Of a stretch of 19,139 nucleotides of DNA, positions 1 through 7,804 are shown one piece after another. Made by a program: the position numbers and the translations under genes. Position 1 is the stretch's first letter. Each line of letters opens with the position of its first letter. This DNA comes from Rhodospirillales bacterium (GTDB lineage Bacteria > Pseudomonadota > Alphaproteobacteria > Geminicoccales > Geminicoccaceae), in assembly GCA_007131045.1 (NCBI GenBank), contig SLRI01000384.1, forward strand, positions 1 through 19,139. Reading direction: 5' to 3'. The notes under the pieces are model-generated. The model ran no database searches and was not told the origin of the DNA. It saw only the letters and a program-made list of their open reading frames with translations.

Positions 1-982
1 GGCGCGAGCGCTCGGCCTGGGTCTCGATGCCGGTCGCCACCACCGAGACGCGCAGGCCGCCCTGGATCGATTCGTCGTAGGTCGAGCCGAAGATGATGTT
101 GGCCTCGGGGTCGACCTCCTCCCGGATCCGGTTGGCCGCCGCATCGATCTCGAAGAGGGTGATGTCGGAGCCGCCGGTGATGTTGATCAGCACGCCGCGG
201 GCGCCGCGCATCGAGACCTCGTCGAGCAGCGGGTTGGAGATCGCGGCCTCGGCGGCGTCGATCGCCCGCCGCTCGCCCTCGGCCTCGCCGGTGCCCATCA
301 TCGCCTTGCCCATCTCGGACATGACGGTGCGGATGTCGGCGAAGTCGAGATTGATCATCCCGGGCATGACCATGAGGTCGGTCACACCCCTGACGCCCAT
401 GTGCAGCACCTGATCGGCCATCTGGAAGGCCTCGGCGAAGGTGGTGCGCTCGTTGGCCAGCCGGAACAGGTTCTGGTTGGGAATGACGATCAGGGTGTCG
501 ACGAAGCTCTGCAGCTCGGTCAGGCCGCCCTCGGCGAGGCGCATGCGGTGCGCACCTTCGAAGTGGAACGGCTTGGTCACCACCCCGACGGTGAGGATCC
601 CCATGTCGCGGACCGCGCGGGCGATCACCGGCGCCGCGCCGGTGCCGGTGCCGCCGCCCATGCCGGCGGTGATGAACACCATGTTCGAGCCCTGCAGGAG
701 ATCGAGGATCTCGTCCAGGCTCTCTTCGGCGGAAGCGCGGCCGACTTCCGGGCGGGCGCCGGCACCGAGGCCGTGGGTGATGGCGTTGCCGAGCTGGATC
801 TTGCGGTCGGTCAGGCAGTTGGCGAGCGCCTGCGCGTCAGTGTTGCAGGCGACGAACTCGACCCCTTCGAGGTGCGAGGTGATCATGTTGTTGACGGCGT
901 TGCCGCCGGCACCGCCGACGCCCACCACCGAGATTCGCGGCTTCATTTCATGCGTGACGGGCATGCTCAGGCTGATCGTCAT
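1..982 (-). CDS. ftsZ: Cell division protein FtsZ, 5' part (runs off the left edge)
   Basis: Tubulin-like GTPase that polymerises into the cytoplasmic Z ring and recruits the division machinery. The first 327 codons are present and the reading frame is open to the window edge. Visible motifs are the N-terminal nucleotide-binding loop VGGAGGNAVNNM (residues 22-33), the tubulin signature GMGGGTGTGAAP (107-118), and the T7 catalytic loop NLDFAD (211-216) with its aspartates. The start ATG at 982 is preceded by a strong GGAGGAG ribosome site. About 16 residues precede the conserved core, which is common in alphaproteobacteria. The C-terminal linker and the conserved tail peptide that binds FtsA lie outside the window. 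It is the last dcw gene seen here, separated from ftsA by 131 bases, so it may have its own promoter or a leader control. Identification is secure; only the 3' end is missing. Confidence 0.98.
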   Translation of the reverse strand, partial: MTISLSMPVTHEMKPRISVVGVGGAGGNAVNNMITSHLEGVEFVACNTDAQALANCLTDRKIQLGNAITHGLGAGARPEVGRASAEESLDEILDLLQGSNMVFITAGMGGGTGTGAAPVIARAVRDMGILTVGVVTKPFHFEGAHRMRLAEGGLTELQSFVDTLIVIPNQNLFRLANERTTFAEAFQMADQVLHMGVRGVTDLMVMPGMINLDFADIRTVMSEMGKAMMGTGEAEGERRAIDAAEAAISNPLLDEVSMRGARGVLINITGGSDITLFEIDAAANRIREEVDPEANIIFGSTYDESIQGGLRVSVVATGIETQAERSR

Positions 983-1113
983 GGTATTCTCCTCCATCAT
1001 GGTGCGAGGCGACCGATTTTTCGGTTCGTCCACCGCGGGCAGTGGCCGTTTCCCTGGGCAGGGGGGCGGCCGAAAAGGGATTTCGTCAGTTCTCCTGGGA
1101 CGTGGTCATCGGT
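983..1113 (-). promoter_or_regulatory. ftsA-ftsZ intergenic leader with a small hairpin
   Basis: This is the only sizeable gap inside the cluster. On the minus strand it contains ACCGA AAAA TCGGT (1012-1025), a perfect 5-bp stem with a 4-base loop about 30 bases before the ftsZ ATG, followed by a strong GGAGGAG ribosome site. I see no convincing -35/-10 pair and no TTAA-N7-TTAA CtrA-type site. A promoter here is likely by analogy with other alphaproteobacteria, where ftsZ often has extra promoters, but that is inference. Confidence 0.4.
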
Positions 1114-2493
1114 TCAGCTCACGAAGTTCTGCTTGAGCCAATGGCCGAGGCGGGCGAGGCCTGAAGTCAGTGCGGGCACCTCCGACATCTGTTTCCAACT
1201 CGAGCCGCCGTCGCGGCCGGTGACCAGCACCAGCCCGCCGGCGGCGGCGCTACAACAGGGTTGATCCTCGAGGCCGGCCCGGCCGCGCACCGCTGCCGGC
1301 CGGCCTATCCGCGCCTTGAGGCCGAAGATCTCTTCGGCGAGCTCCTCGATGCCTTCGATCTGCGCGGCGCCGCCGGTGAGCACCATGCTGCGCGGCGGTT
1401 TCGACTGGACCAGGTCCTCTTGGTCCCGGAGCCGGGATTGGATCAGGGTCAGGGTCTCCTCGACCCGGGCGCGGATGATCTCGGTGAGCCGGGTCCGCGG
1501 CACCTCGCCGGTCGGCTGCTCGGCCTGGTCGCCGATGATCGGAACCTCGATTCGGACATTGTCGTCGCAGGCCCGGCAGAGCACGCCGCCGTAGAGGTTC
1601 TTGAGCCTTTCGGCGAAGGCGCGGCTGGTCGAGAGACAATAGGCGAGGTCGCGGGTGACGTGCTCGCCGCCATAGGGCACTTGCGCCAGGTGGCAGAGCG
1701 CCCCGCCGCTGAACAGACCGAGGCTGGTGGTGCCGCCGCCGAGCTCGAGCAGCAGCACGCCGCGGCGCATCTCGTCGACGGTCAGGCAGCCGATGCCCGC
1801 GGCGTAGGTGGCATTGGTGAGCTCCATGACGTCGAGGTGGCAGCGCTCGAGGCAGGCGGTGAGGTTCCTGAGCGCGGGCTTGGCGACACTGACCACGAGT
1901 GCGGTGACGTCGAGGGTTTGGGCGGCGAGTCCGCGCGGATCGGCGAGCGCATCGCCGCCGTCGGGGCGCATCTCGACGGGAAGGATGTGGAGGATCTGCC
2001 GCTCGTTGCCGAGCACCGAGCCTCGCACCTGTTCGAGAGCGCGGTCGATATCGTCGTCGTCGATCAGCCGGCCGCCGATCGGGCACTCGACCGTGACGAG
2101 GCCGGCCGATGGCCTTCCGCCGGACCAGGAGACGGCGATCTCGCGCAGCGTCTCGCCGGCTGCCTCCTCGGCTTCGTTCAAGACGGCGAGCATCGACGCC
2201 TCGGCGGCCTCGGCGTCGATCACCTCGCCCGCCTGGAAGCCTTCGGCTGCCTGGTAGCCGCGGCCGAGCAGCACGAAGCCTTCCTCGCCCCGGGTGCGGA
2301 CGATGTAGCAGCAGAGCTTGGAGCTGCCGATGTCGAGCAGGCCGAAGGGGGCGTTCTTGTGCGGTCGGCGATGGTTGGTGAGCAGCCGCTGCCAGGCCAT
2401 TTCGTGGCCGACGCTGAGCGAGGCCGGGGTCAGCGGCGCCGGGCTCGGCGAGGTCGACGGCATTGGCGGGGCCATGGTTTCGGGCGTGGTCAT
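1114..2493 (-). CDS. ftsA: Cell division protein FtsA (divergent, cysteine-rich)
   Basis: Actin-like ATPase that anchors FtsZ filaments to the inner membrane and signals to the septal synthase. At 459 residues it is somewhat longer than typical FtsA (about 420). The extra length is a proline/serine-rich N-terminal stretch (residues 2-30). The phosphate-1 loop LDIGSSK is at 53-59 and the phosphate-2 loop ELGGGTTSLGLF at 250-261. The adenosine-binding segment VLTGGAAQIEG follows, and the C-terminal amphipathic helix GLARLGHWLKQNFVS should bind the membrane. The 1C-like subdomain lies roughly at 118-200. Oddities are the glutamate that opens the phosphate-2 loop where aspartate is usual, and eleven cysteines including C61-C62 and a CRAC motif in subdomain 2B. 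Its ATG overlaps the ftsQ stop (ATGA). No strong ribosome site is visible, so translational coupling is likely. An internal start at Met32 (base 2400) is possible. Confidence 0.95.
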   Translation of the reverse strand: MTTPETMAPPMPSTSPSPAPLTPASLSVGHEMAWQRLLTNHRRPHKNAPFGLLDIGSSKLCCYIVRTRGEEGFVLLGRGYQAAEGFQAGEVIDAEAAEASMLAVLNEAEEAAGETLREIAVSWSGGRPSAGLVTVECPIGGRLIDDDDIDRALEQVRGSVLGNERQILHILPVEMRPDGGDALADPRGLAAQTLDVTALVVSVAKPALRNLTACLERCHLDVMELTNATYAAGIGCLTVDEMRRGVLLLELGGGTTSLGLFSGGALCHLAQVPYGGEHVTRDLAYCLSTSRAFAERLKNLYGGVLCRACDDNVRIEVPIIGDQAEQPTGEVPRTRLTEIIRARVEETLTLIQSRLRDQEDLVQSKPPRSMVLTGGAAQIEGIEELAEEIFGLKARIGRPAAVRGRAGLEDQPCCSAAAGGLVLVTGRDGGSSWKQMSEVPALTSGLARLGHWLKQNFVS

Positions 2494-3383
2494 GTGCGCT
2501 GGCCCGGGCGGAGTGCGGCGGTCGGCCGGGTGCCGGCGGGGTTCAAGACCTCGTCGGCGAGGCGGACGATCACCCGGTCGGCCAAGCGGAGGTCGAGGGC
2601 CTCGACCGCCCGGGTGAGCAGCGACTGCTCGCGGTGCAGTCGGGCGAGGCGCTGCCAGGCCAGCTCTGGCTCGCGTTCCGGCAGGCGGATCTCGATTCGG
2701 CCGTCGAGAAAGACGTTCCAGCGGCGGCCGTCGACGAGCTCCGCCCCGGTGACCAGCCGCACCAGGCTCGGCTCGCTGCCGACCAGGCGCAAGAGATCGG
2801 CCGCGGCCGCCGGGGCGTCGGCGCCGCTGAGGATCGGCAGGTGACGGTAGGGCGAGACGGCGTCGACCTGGATGATGTCGCCCCGGTCACTCACCAAGGC
2901 GGGTCCGCTCATCAGAGCGGATCCACTGGCTAGAGCGGGCTGCCAGAGCGCGATCGGGCGGTGCTCGACGAGCGTGGTCTCGAGGCGGTCGGGAAAGTGT
3001 CGGGTGACGGCGGCTTCGCGAACCCATGGCAGACTCTGGAGGCGTTGCTGGATCGCCGCAATATCAACCGCAAGTATATTTTGTCCATAGTAGGGTTCGA
3101 GCATTTGGTAGATTGCACCCGCACTGGTGCGCTGCCGCCCGGCGCTGAGAATCTCCTCGATTCGCATGCCGAGCCGGTCGGTGGTGGCGACGAGCTGGTC
3201 CATCGCCGCGAATCGCGCGCGGTCGGTCAATCCGCTCGAGTTCGCGATATGGATGCTGGCGCCGAGCAGGCCGAGCAGGGCCGCGCAAAGCAGGGTGTAG
3301 AGCGCCGGGGCGCGCCAGCGCGGTGGCGGCGGCCGGCGCAGCGCGTGGCCGGTACGGTAGGCGAGCCGTCTCACTTGTCGCAT
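2490..3383 (-). CDS. ftsQ: Cell division protein FtsQ
   Basis: Bitopic inner-membrane protein that links early cytoplasmic and late periplasmic division proteins, acting with FtsL and usually FtsB. It has 297 residues: a short basic cytoplasmic N-terminus, one membrane span (about 26-48), and a POTRA domain (about 75-145) with the characteristic SLPWVREAAVTRHFPDRL segment and an EHRPIALW motif. The C-terminal beta domain follows. A low-complexity insertion of three 6-residue units (ALASGS, ALMSGP, ALVSDR; residues 150-167) sits right after the POTRA domain. The ATG at 3383 follows GAGGGGG at good spacing and overlaps the 3' end of ddl by 13 bases. The frame stays open far upstream across ddl, but that part is a shadow: the real start is fixed by the ribosome site and the basic N-terminus. 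Confidence 0.95.
   Translation of the reverse strand: MRQVRRLAYRTGHALRRPPPPRWRAPALYTLLCAALLGLLGASIHIANSSGLTDRARFAAMDQLVATTDRLGMRIEEILSAGRQRTSAGAIYQMLEPYYGQNILAVDIAAIQQRLQSLPWVREAAVTRHFPDRLETTLVEHRPIALWQPALASGSALMSGPALVSDRGDIIQVDAVSPYRHLPILSGADAPAAAADLLRLVGSEPSLVRLVTGAELVDGRRWNVFLDGRIEIRLPEREPELAWQRLARLHREQSLLTRAVEALDLRLADRVIVRLADEVLNPAGTRPTAALRPGQRT
2883..2936 (-). repeat. Three imperfect 18-base tandem units inside ftsQ
   Basis: Three consecutive 18-base units in frame encode ALASGS, ALMSGP and ALVSDR. The first two units match at 12 of 18 bases by my count; the third is more diverged. They lie at the junction between the POTRA and beta domains of FtsQ, probably in a surface loop. Confidence 0.6.
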
Positions 3384-4288
3384 CGCGCCCCCTCGATCAG
3401 CCGGACGACGAGATCGGCAAAGTCGATGCCGCAGTGCCGGGCCTGCTCGGGCACCAGCGACATCGGGGTCATGCCGGGTTGGGTGTTGACCTCGAGGATG
3501 ACGAGGCCATCCATGCCGCCCTTGGGATCGAAGCGAAAGTCGGCGCGGCTGACGCCACGGCAGCCCAGCACCCAGTGAGCGCGAAGCGCCCAGTCGCAAA
3601 CCTTGTCGAAGACCGGGCGCGGCAGCGGCGCCGGGACGATGTGCTCGGCGAAGCCCTCGGTGTATTTGGCGCCGTAGTCGTAGAAGCGGCCTTTTTTCGG
3701 GCGGATCTCGGTGACGGTGAGCGCCTGCTCGCCGAGCACGGTGGCGGTGAGCTCGTGGCCGGGGATGAAGCGCTCGACCAGGAAACGGGCTTCCGGCGCG
3801 ATATCGGTGCGGTTGATGAGGGCGGAGATGTCGCCGTTCTTGCTGACCAGCACGTTGACCGAAGAGCCTTCGGCCGCCGGCTTGACGACGAAGGGCGGCT
3901 CCATCGGCGGCGGGCCGTCCTGCAGGTCCTCGAACTCGATCTCGAATCCTTCGGGGCAGGTGAGGCCGGCGCTGCGAAAGAGGCGCATCGCCATCGGCTT
4001 GTCCATGGCCAGCGCCGAGGCGAGCACGCCCGAGTGGGTGTAGGGAATGGCCATGAGGTCGAGCAGGCCCTGGACGCGGCCGTCCTCGCCGAAGCGCCCG
4101 TGCAGGGCGTTGAAGACGAGGTCGGGCCTGACCTCGAGGAGGCGCTGCGGCAGGTCGCGGCCGACGTCGATCTTGGTGACGCGGTAGCCTTTTTCTTCGA
4201 GGGCGGAAGCGACCGTCTCGCCCGAGACGAGCGAGACCTCGCGTTCCGTGGAGAGGCCGCCCATGAGGACGGCGACGTGGGACGTCAT
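3371..4288 (-). CDS. ddl: D-alanine--D-alanine ligase
   Basis: Cytoplasmic ATP-grasp ligase that joins two D-alanines to make the dipeptide MurF adds to the UDP-MurNAc-tripeptide. It has 305 residues, the usual length for the DdlB type. Visible signatures are LMGGLSTEREVS with the substrate-contacting glutamate (8-20), HGRFGEDG (63-70), the YTHSGVLASALAMDK segment, KPAAEGSS (137-143), the YDYGAKY omega loop (203-209), and ILEVNTQPGMTP with metal-binding residues (264-275). The tyrosine-containing loop fits D-Ala-D-Ala rather than D-Ala-D-lactate specificity. The ATG at 4288 forms an ATGA overlap with the murB stop and follows a GGAG at suitable spacing. The frame is open for 26 more codons upstream, but those lie in murB and do not resemble the family. 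Confidence 0.97.
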   Translation of the reverse strand: MTSHVAVLMGGLSTEREVSLVSGETVASALEEKGYRVTKIDVGRDLPQRLLEVRPDLVFNALHGRFGEDGRVQGLLDLMAIPYTHSGVLASALAMDKPMAMRLFRSAGLTCPEGFEIEFEDLQDGPPPMEPPFVVKPAAEGSSVNVLVSKNGDISALINRTDIAPEARFLVERFIPGHELTATVLGEQALTVTEIRPKKGRFYDYGAKYTEGFAEHIVPAPLPRPVFDKVCDWALRAHWVLGCRGVSRADFRFDPKGGMDGLVILEVNTQPGMTPMSLVPEQARHCGIDFADLVVRLIEGARCDK

Positions 4289-5211
4289 GAAGGAACTCCG
4301 TTGGTATGCGCGTTGCCAGGGGCCGCGGCCGGGGTGGCCGCCTTGCCCAGGCGCTTGATTTCCCATTCGAGGCGGATGCCGCTTTGCGCCAGGACGCGGG
4401 CGCGCACCGTCTCGCCGAGCGCCTCGAGTTCGGCGGCCTCGGCTCCACCCGTGTTGATGAGAAAGTTGCAGTGCTTATCGGAGACCATGGCCGCCCCGCG
4501 GGTCAACCCCCGACAGCCGGCCTTGTCGATCAATTGCCAGGCCCGGTGGCCCTCCGGGTTCTTGAAGGTGCTGCCGCCGGTCGCGACGCGTAGCGGCTGG
4601 GCCGCCTCGCGCTCGGCCTTGATCGCTTCCATCCGCGCCTTGATGGCTGCGGGATCGCCGGGCTCGAGAGCGAAGGCGGCGCGCGCCACGATCCAGTCCT
4701 CGGGGAGTTCGGAGTGTCGGTAGGCGAAGCCGAGCTCGGCGTTGGTCAGGCGATGCATTCGGCCGGCTCGGTCGAGAGCCTCGGCCCAGATCAGGCGGTC
4801 GCGGGTCTCGCCGCCGAAGGCGCCGGCGTTCATCCGCACCGCACCGCCGATGGTGCCGGGGATGCCGATCATAAATTCGATGCCCGAAAGACCGGCGCGC
4901 TCGGCGACTTGGGCCACGCGCTGGTCGAGGGCGCCGGCGCCGGCGACGAGGGTGGTGCCGTCGACCTCGACCTTGGCGAGCGGGCCGCCGAAGCGGACGA
5001 CGACGCCCTCGATGCCGCCGTCGCGGATCAGCATGTTGGAGGCCACGCCCATCGGCAGTACGGGGATCTCGGGGGGTGTCGTCGCGAGGAAGGCGGCGAG
5101 GTCGTCGGCATCGGCCGGCTGGAACAGGCGTTCGGCCGGGCCGCCGACGCGAAACCAGGCGAGGGGGGCGAGCGGGACATTTTGGCGAAGGTTGCCGCGG
5201 GGCGTGGTCAT
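4285..5211 (-). CDS. murB: UDP-N-acetylenolpyruvoylglucosamine reductase
   Basis: FAD enzyme that uses NADPH to reduce the enolpyruvyl group made by MurA, giving UDP-MurNAc. It has 308 residues. FAD-binding signatures are LPMGVASNMLIRDGGI (52-67) and GIPGTIGGAVRMNAGAFGGE (116-135). The catalytic proton-donor serine is in GGSTFKNP (Ser214), YRHS is at 164-167, and a conserved glutamate lies in the C-terminal LEWEIKRLG (281-289). Length and motifs fit the shorter type II MurB common in alphaproteobacteria. The ATG overlaps the murC stop as ATGA. The frame extends 19 codons upstream into murC without family similarity, so I reject the longer form. After the last conserved block there is a short tail rich in alanine, glycine and proline. 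Confidence 0.97.
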   Translation of the reverse strand: MTTPRGNLRQNVPLAPLAWFRVGGPAERLFQPADADDLAAFLATTPPEIPVLPMGVASNMLIRDGGIEGVVVRFGGPLAKVEVDGTTLVAGAGALDQRVAQVAERAGLSGIEFMIGIPGTIGGAVRMNAGAFGGETRDRLIWAEALDRAGRMHRLTNAELGFAYRHSELPEDWIVARAAFALEPGDPAAIKARMEAIKAEREAAQPLRVATGGSTFKNPEGHRAWQLIDKAGCRGLTRGAAMVSDKHCNFLINTGGAEAAELEALGETVRARVLAQSGIRLEWEIKRLGKAATPAAAPGNAHTNGVPS

Positions 5212-6665
5212 GCGACGATGCCTCCCGCTCTGGCGGCACGCAGCGCTTGCGGCAGCGCGTTGGCCCATTGGGTGATGGTGCCGGCACCGAGGCAGACGAC
5301 GAGATCGCCGGGGCGGGCGAGCTCGGCGATCCGGCTGGGCAGGTCCTCGGGGCCGTCGATCGGTAGGGCCGCCCGCTGGCCGTGGCGGGTCAGGCCCTCG
5401 ACGAGGCTGTTCCGGTCGATGCCGTCGATCGGCGCTTCGCCGGCGGCGTAGACCGGCGCCACGAGCACGATGTCGGCATCGGCGAAGCAGGTGCAGAAGG
5501 CCTCGAAGAGGTCGGCGAGGCGGCTGTAGCGGTGCGGCTGAACGACCGCGATGACCCGGCCTCGGGTCGCTTGCCGCGCGGTTTCGAGGACGGCCCTGAT
5601 CTCGACCGGGTGGTGGCCGTAATCGTCGACGATGGTGATCCCGTCCACCTCGCCGGTGACCGTGAAGCGCCGCTTGACCCCGCCGAGCCCGGCCAACGCC
5701 TCGCGGACCACGGTCTCGGTCATTCCGAGCTGATCGGCAATCGCGATGGCAGCCAGGGCGTTCTGGACGTTGTGCTTGCCGGGCAGGGCCAGGGTGAAGT
5801 CGACGAACCGGCGGGCTTCGCCGCTGGCGGCGTCGCGGACGAAGACGTCGAAGCGCGAACCCTTGGCATCCGAGACCGGCTCGGTGGCGCGGATGTCGGC
5901 CTGCGGGTTGAAGCCGTAGGTCCTGATCTTGCGGTCGGTGATACGGCCGACCAGCGCCTGGACCTCGGGATGGTCGATGCAGAGGATCGCCACGCCGTAG
6001 AAGGGCAGGCGCTCGACGAAGTCCAGGTAGGCCGCCTTCACCCGCTCGAAATCGCCCCAGAATTCCATGTGCTCGGGGTCGATATTGGTGACGATGCCGA
6101 TGGTCGCCGGCAGGCGCAGGAAGCTGCCGTCGCTCTCGTCGGCCTCGACCACCATCCAGTCGCCCTGACCCAGCCTGGCGTTGGTGCCGTAGGCGTTGAT
6201 GATGCCGCCGTTGATGACGGTGGGCTCGAGCCCGGCGGCATCGAAGAGGCCGGCGACGATGGCCGTCGTCGTCGTCTTGCCGTGGGTGCCGGCGACCGCG
6301 ACCGAGGGATGGAGACGCATGATTTCGCCCAGCATATCCGCCCGGCGGACGATCGGCAGACGACGCCGCCTAGCCTCCTCGAGCTCCGGGTTGTCCGGCT
6401 TGATCGCGGTCGAGACGACCAGGACCCGGGCCTCGTCCAGGTTCTCGGGCGCATGGCCGACGGCGATCGTCATGCCCTTTGCACGCAGCCTCTGGACGTT
6501 GGCGTTGTCGCTGACGTCGGAGCCCTGCACGTCGTAGCCCATGCCCGAAAGAATCTCGGCGATGCCGCTCATCCCGATGCCGCCGATCCCGACGAAGTGA
6601 ATGGCGCCGGTATCGAGCGGCTGGATGCGGAGGCTGCGTTGGGCCTGGCTGGCGATCGGGCTCAT
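5208..6665 (-). CDS. murC: UDP-N-acetylmuramate--L-alanine ligase
   Basis: Cytoplasmic ATP-dependent Mur ligase that adds the first amino acid, L-alanine, to UDP-MurNAc. It has 485 residues, normal for MurC. The N-terminal UDP-binding Rossmann motif HFVGIGGIGMSG is at 23-34. The ATP loop GTHGKTTTT (126-134) carries the histidine typical of MurC rather than the asparagine of MurD and MurE. The central domain contains EADESDGSFL and TNIDPEHMEFW. The C-terminal domain has DDYGHHPVEI and VVQPHRYSR. The ATG at 6665 forms an ATGA overlap with the murG stop, and the stop overlaps murB the same way. The open frame continues upstream through murG as a shadow. Confidence 0.98.
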   Translation of the reverse strand: MSPIASQAQRSLRIQPLDTGAIHFVGIGGIGMSGIAEILSGMGYDVQGSDVSDNANVQRLRAKGMTIAVGHAPENLDEARVLVVSTAIKPDNPELEEARRRRLPIVRRADMLGEIMRLHPSVAVAGTHGKTTTTAIVAGLFDAAGLEPTVINGGIINAYGTNARLGQGDWMVVEADESDGSFLRLPATIGIVTNIDPEHMEFWGDFERVKAAYLDFVERLPFYGVAILCIDHPEVQALVGRITDRKIRTYGFNPQADIRATEPVSDAKGSRFDVFVRDAASGEARRFVDFTLALPGKHNVQNALAAIAIADQLGMTETVVREALAGLGGVKRRFTVTGEVDGITIVDDYGHHPVEIRAVLETARQATRGRVIAVVQPHRYSRLADLFEAFCTCFADADIVLVAPVYAAGEAPIDGIDRNSLVEGLTRHGQRAALPIDGPEDLPSRIAELARPGDLVVCLGAGTITQWANALPQALRAARAGGIVA

Positions 6666-7804
6666 CGGGCCACCTCCGTGCCGGACGCGGCGGCCAGGCT
6701 CTCGACCCTGTCGCTCGTGGGCAGCATGGCGAGCACCGCATCGGCGAGCCGGCGGGCGGCATCTGCCTGGTAGTGGTCGCGGGCGGCGCGTGCCATGGCC
6801 TCGAGCCTGTCGGGGTCGGTCAGCAGCGCTTCGAGTTCGCTTTTCAGGGCCGTCGCATCGAAGTCGGCCTGGAGGATGCGCACAGCGCCGCCGGCTGCGG
6901 CCAAAATCTCGGCATTGGCGCGCTGGTGATCGTCGGCGGCAGCCGAATAGGGGACGAGGATGGCAGGGCGGCCCATGGCCATGATCTCGGTCAGGCTGGA
7001 CGCACCGGCGCGGCTGACCAGCAGGTGCGCCTGGCCGAGTTGGCTCGGCATATCCTTGAAGAAGGCCGTGACCTCGGCGTCGATGCCGTCGGCCGTGTAA
7101 CGCTCGCAGACCCGGGCCAGGTCCTCGGGGCGGCACTGTTGCTGGATCCGCAGGCGACGGCGCAGGGGCTCGGGCAGAAGGGCCACGGCCTCGGGCACGA
7201 CGTCGCTGAAGATCCGGGCACCCTGGCTGCCACCGATGACGAGGAGACGGAAGGGCTCGGTGGCAGAGGGTGCCCGGAAGACGGCCGCGTCCAGCCTGAA
7301 ACCGGGGCGGACGGGATTGCCGGTGACGATGACGGCCGGCCCCGCGGGCACGTGGCTCGTGCCCTCGAAGCTCAGCGCAATGATGCGGGCAAAGCGGGCG
7401 AGCAGGCGGTTGGCGCGTCCGAAGACGGCATTCTGCTCGTGCAGCAGAAGCGGCCGGCCGGTCAGCCTCGCGGCGAGGCCGGCCGGGACCGAGGCGTAGC
7501 CGCCGAAGCAGGCAGCGGCCCGGGGCTTCAGGCGGCGCATCAGGCGGAGGGTCTGGGTGGTGCCGCGGACGAGGGCGAGGACGCCGCGAAGCCTGGCCCC
7601 GAGGGCGCCGGTGGGGCTGCCGGCGCGGATGACGTGGCGGTCGATGTCGTCCGGCAGGTAGCGCGCGCCGCGGTCGTCGGTGACGACGGTGACGGGCTGG
7701 CCGCGCTCGAGCAGGCTGCGGGCCAGGGCAAGGGCCGGAAACATGTGGCCGCCGGTGCCGCCGGCAGCGATCAGTATCGGGGATACGGACAGGATCGGGC
7801 TCAT
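6662..7804 (-). CDS. murG: Lipid II-forming GlcNAc transferase MurG
   Basis: Membrane-associated GT-B glycosyltransferase that moves GlcNAc from UDP-GlcNAc onto lipid I, making lipid II on the cytoplasmic face. It has 380 residues, slightly longer than the E. coli enzyme (355). The N-terminal glycine loop GGTGGHMFPALALA is at 15-28. Other signatures are ACFGGYASVPAGLAA, LHEQNAVFGRANR, VTGNPVRP, IGGSQGA, the donor-site SRAGASSLTEI and PYSAAADDHQRANA. The extra C-terminal residues (from about 360) do not match the conserved core. The start ATG overlaps the ftsW stop as ATGA; a second ATGA joins murG to murC. Adjacency to ftsW fits sequential steps of lipid II supply and use. Confidence 0.97.
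   Translation of the reverse strand: MSPILSVSPILIAAGGTGGHMFPALALARSLLERGQPVTVVTDDRGARYLPDDIDRHVIRAGSPTGALGARLRGVLALVRGTTQTLRLMRRLKPRAAACFGGYASVPAGLAARLTGRPLLLHEQNAVFGRANRLLARFARIIALSFEGTSHVPAGPAVIVTGNPVRPGFRLDAAVFRAPSATEPFRLLVIGGSQGARIFSDVVPEAVALLPEPLRRRLRIQQQCRPEDLARVCERYTADGIDAEVTAFFKDMPSQLGQAHLLVSRAGASSLTEIMAMGRPAILVPYSAAADDHQRANAEILAAAGGAVRILQADFDATALKSELEALLTDPDRLEAMARAARDHYQADAARRLADAVLAMLPTSDRVESLAAASGTEVAR

Noticed and set aside
1261..2844. Long plus-strand open frame opposite ftsA and ftsQ (and similar long frames opposite most genes)
   Set aside because: High GC makes the frames opposite real genes open. Translations are low-complexity and lack family motifs, while the minus-strand frames are clearly conserved proteins.
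4289..4448. Upstream extension of the ftsQ reading frame through ddl into murB, which would give a 652-residue protein
   Set aside because: The extension is arginine/proline-rich shadow sequence of ddl. The real FtsQ start at 3383 has a ribosome site and the expected basic N-terminus before the membrane span.
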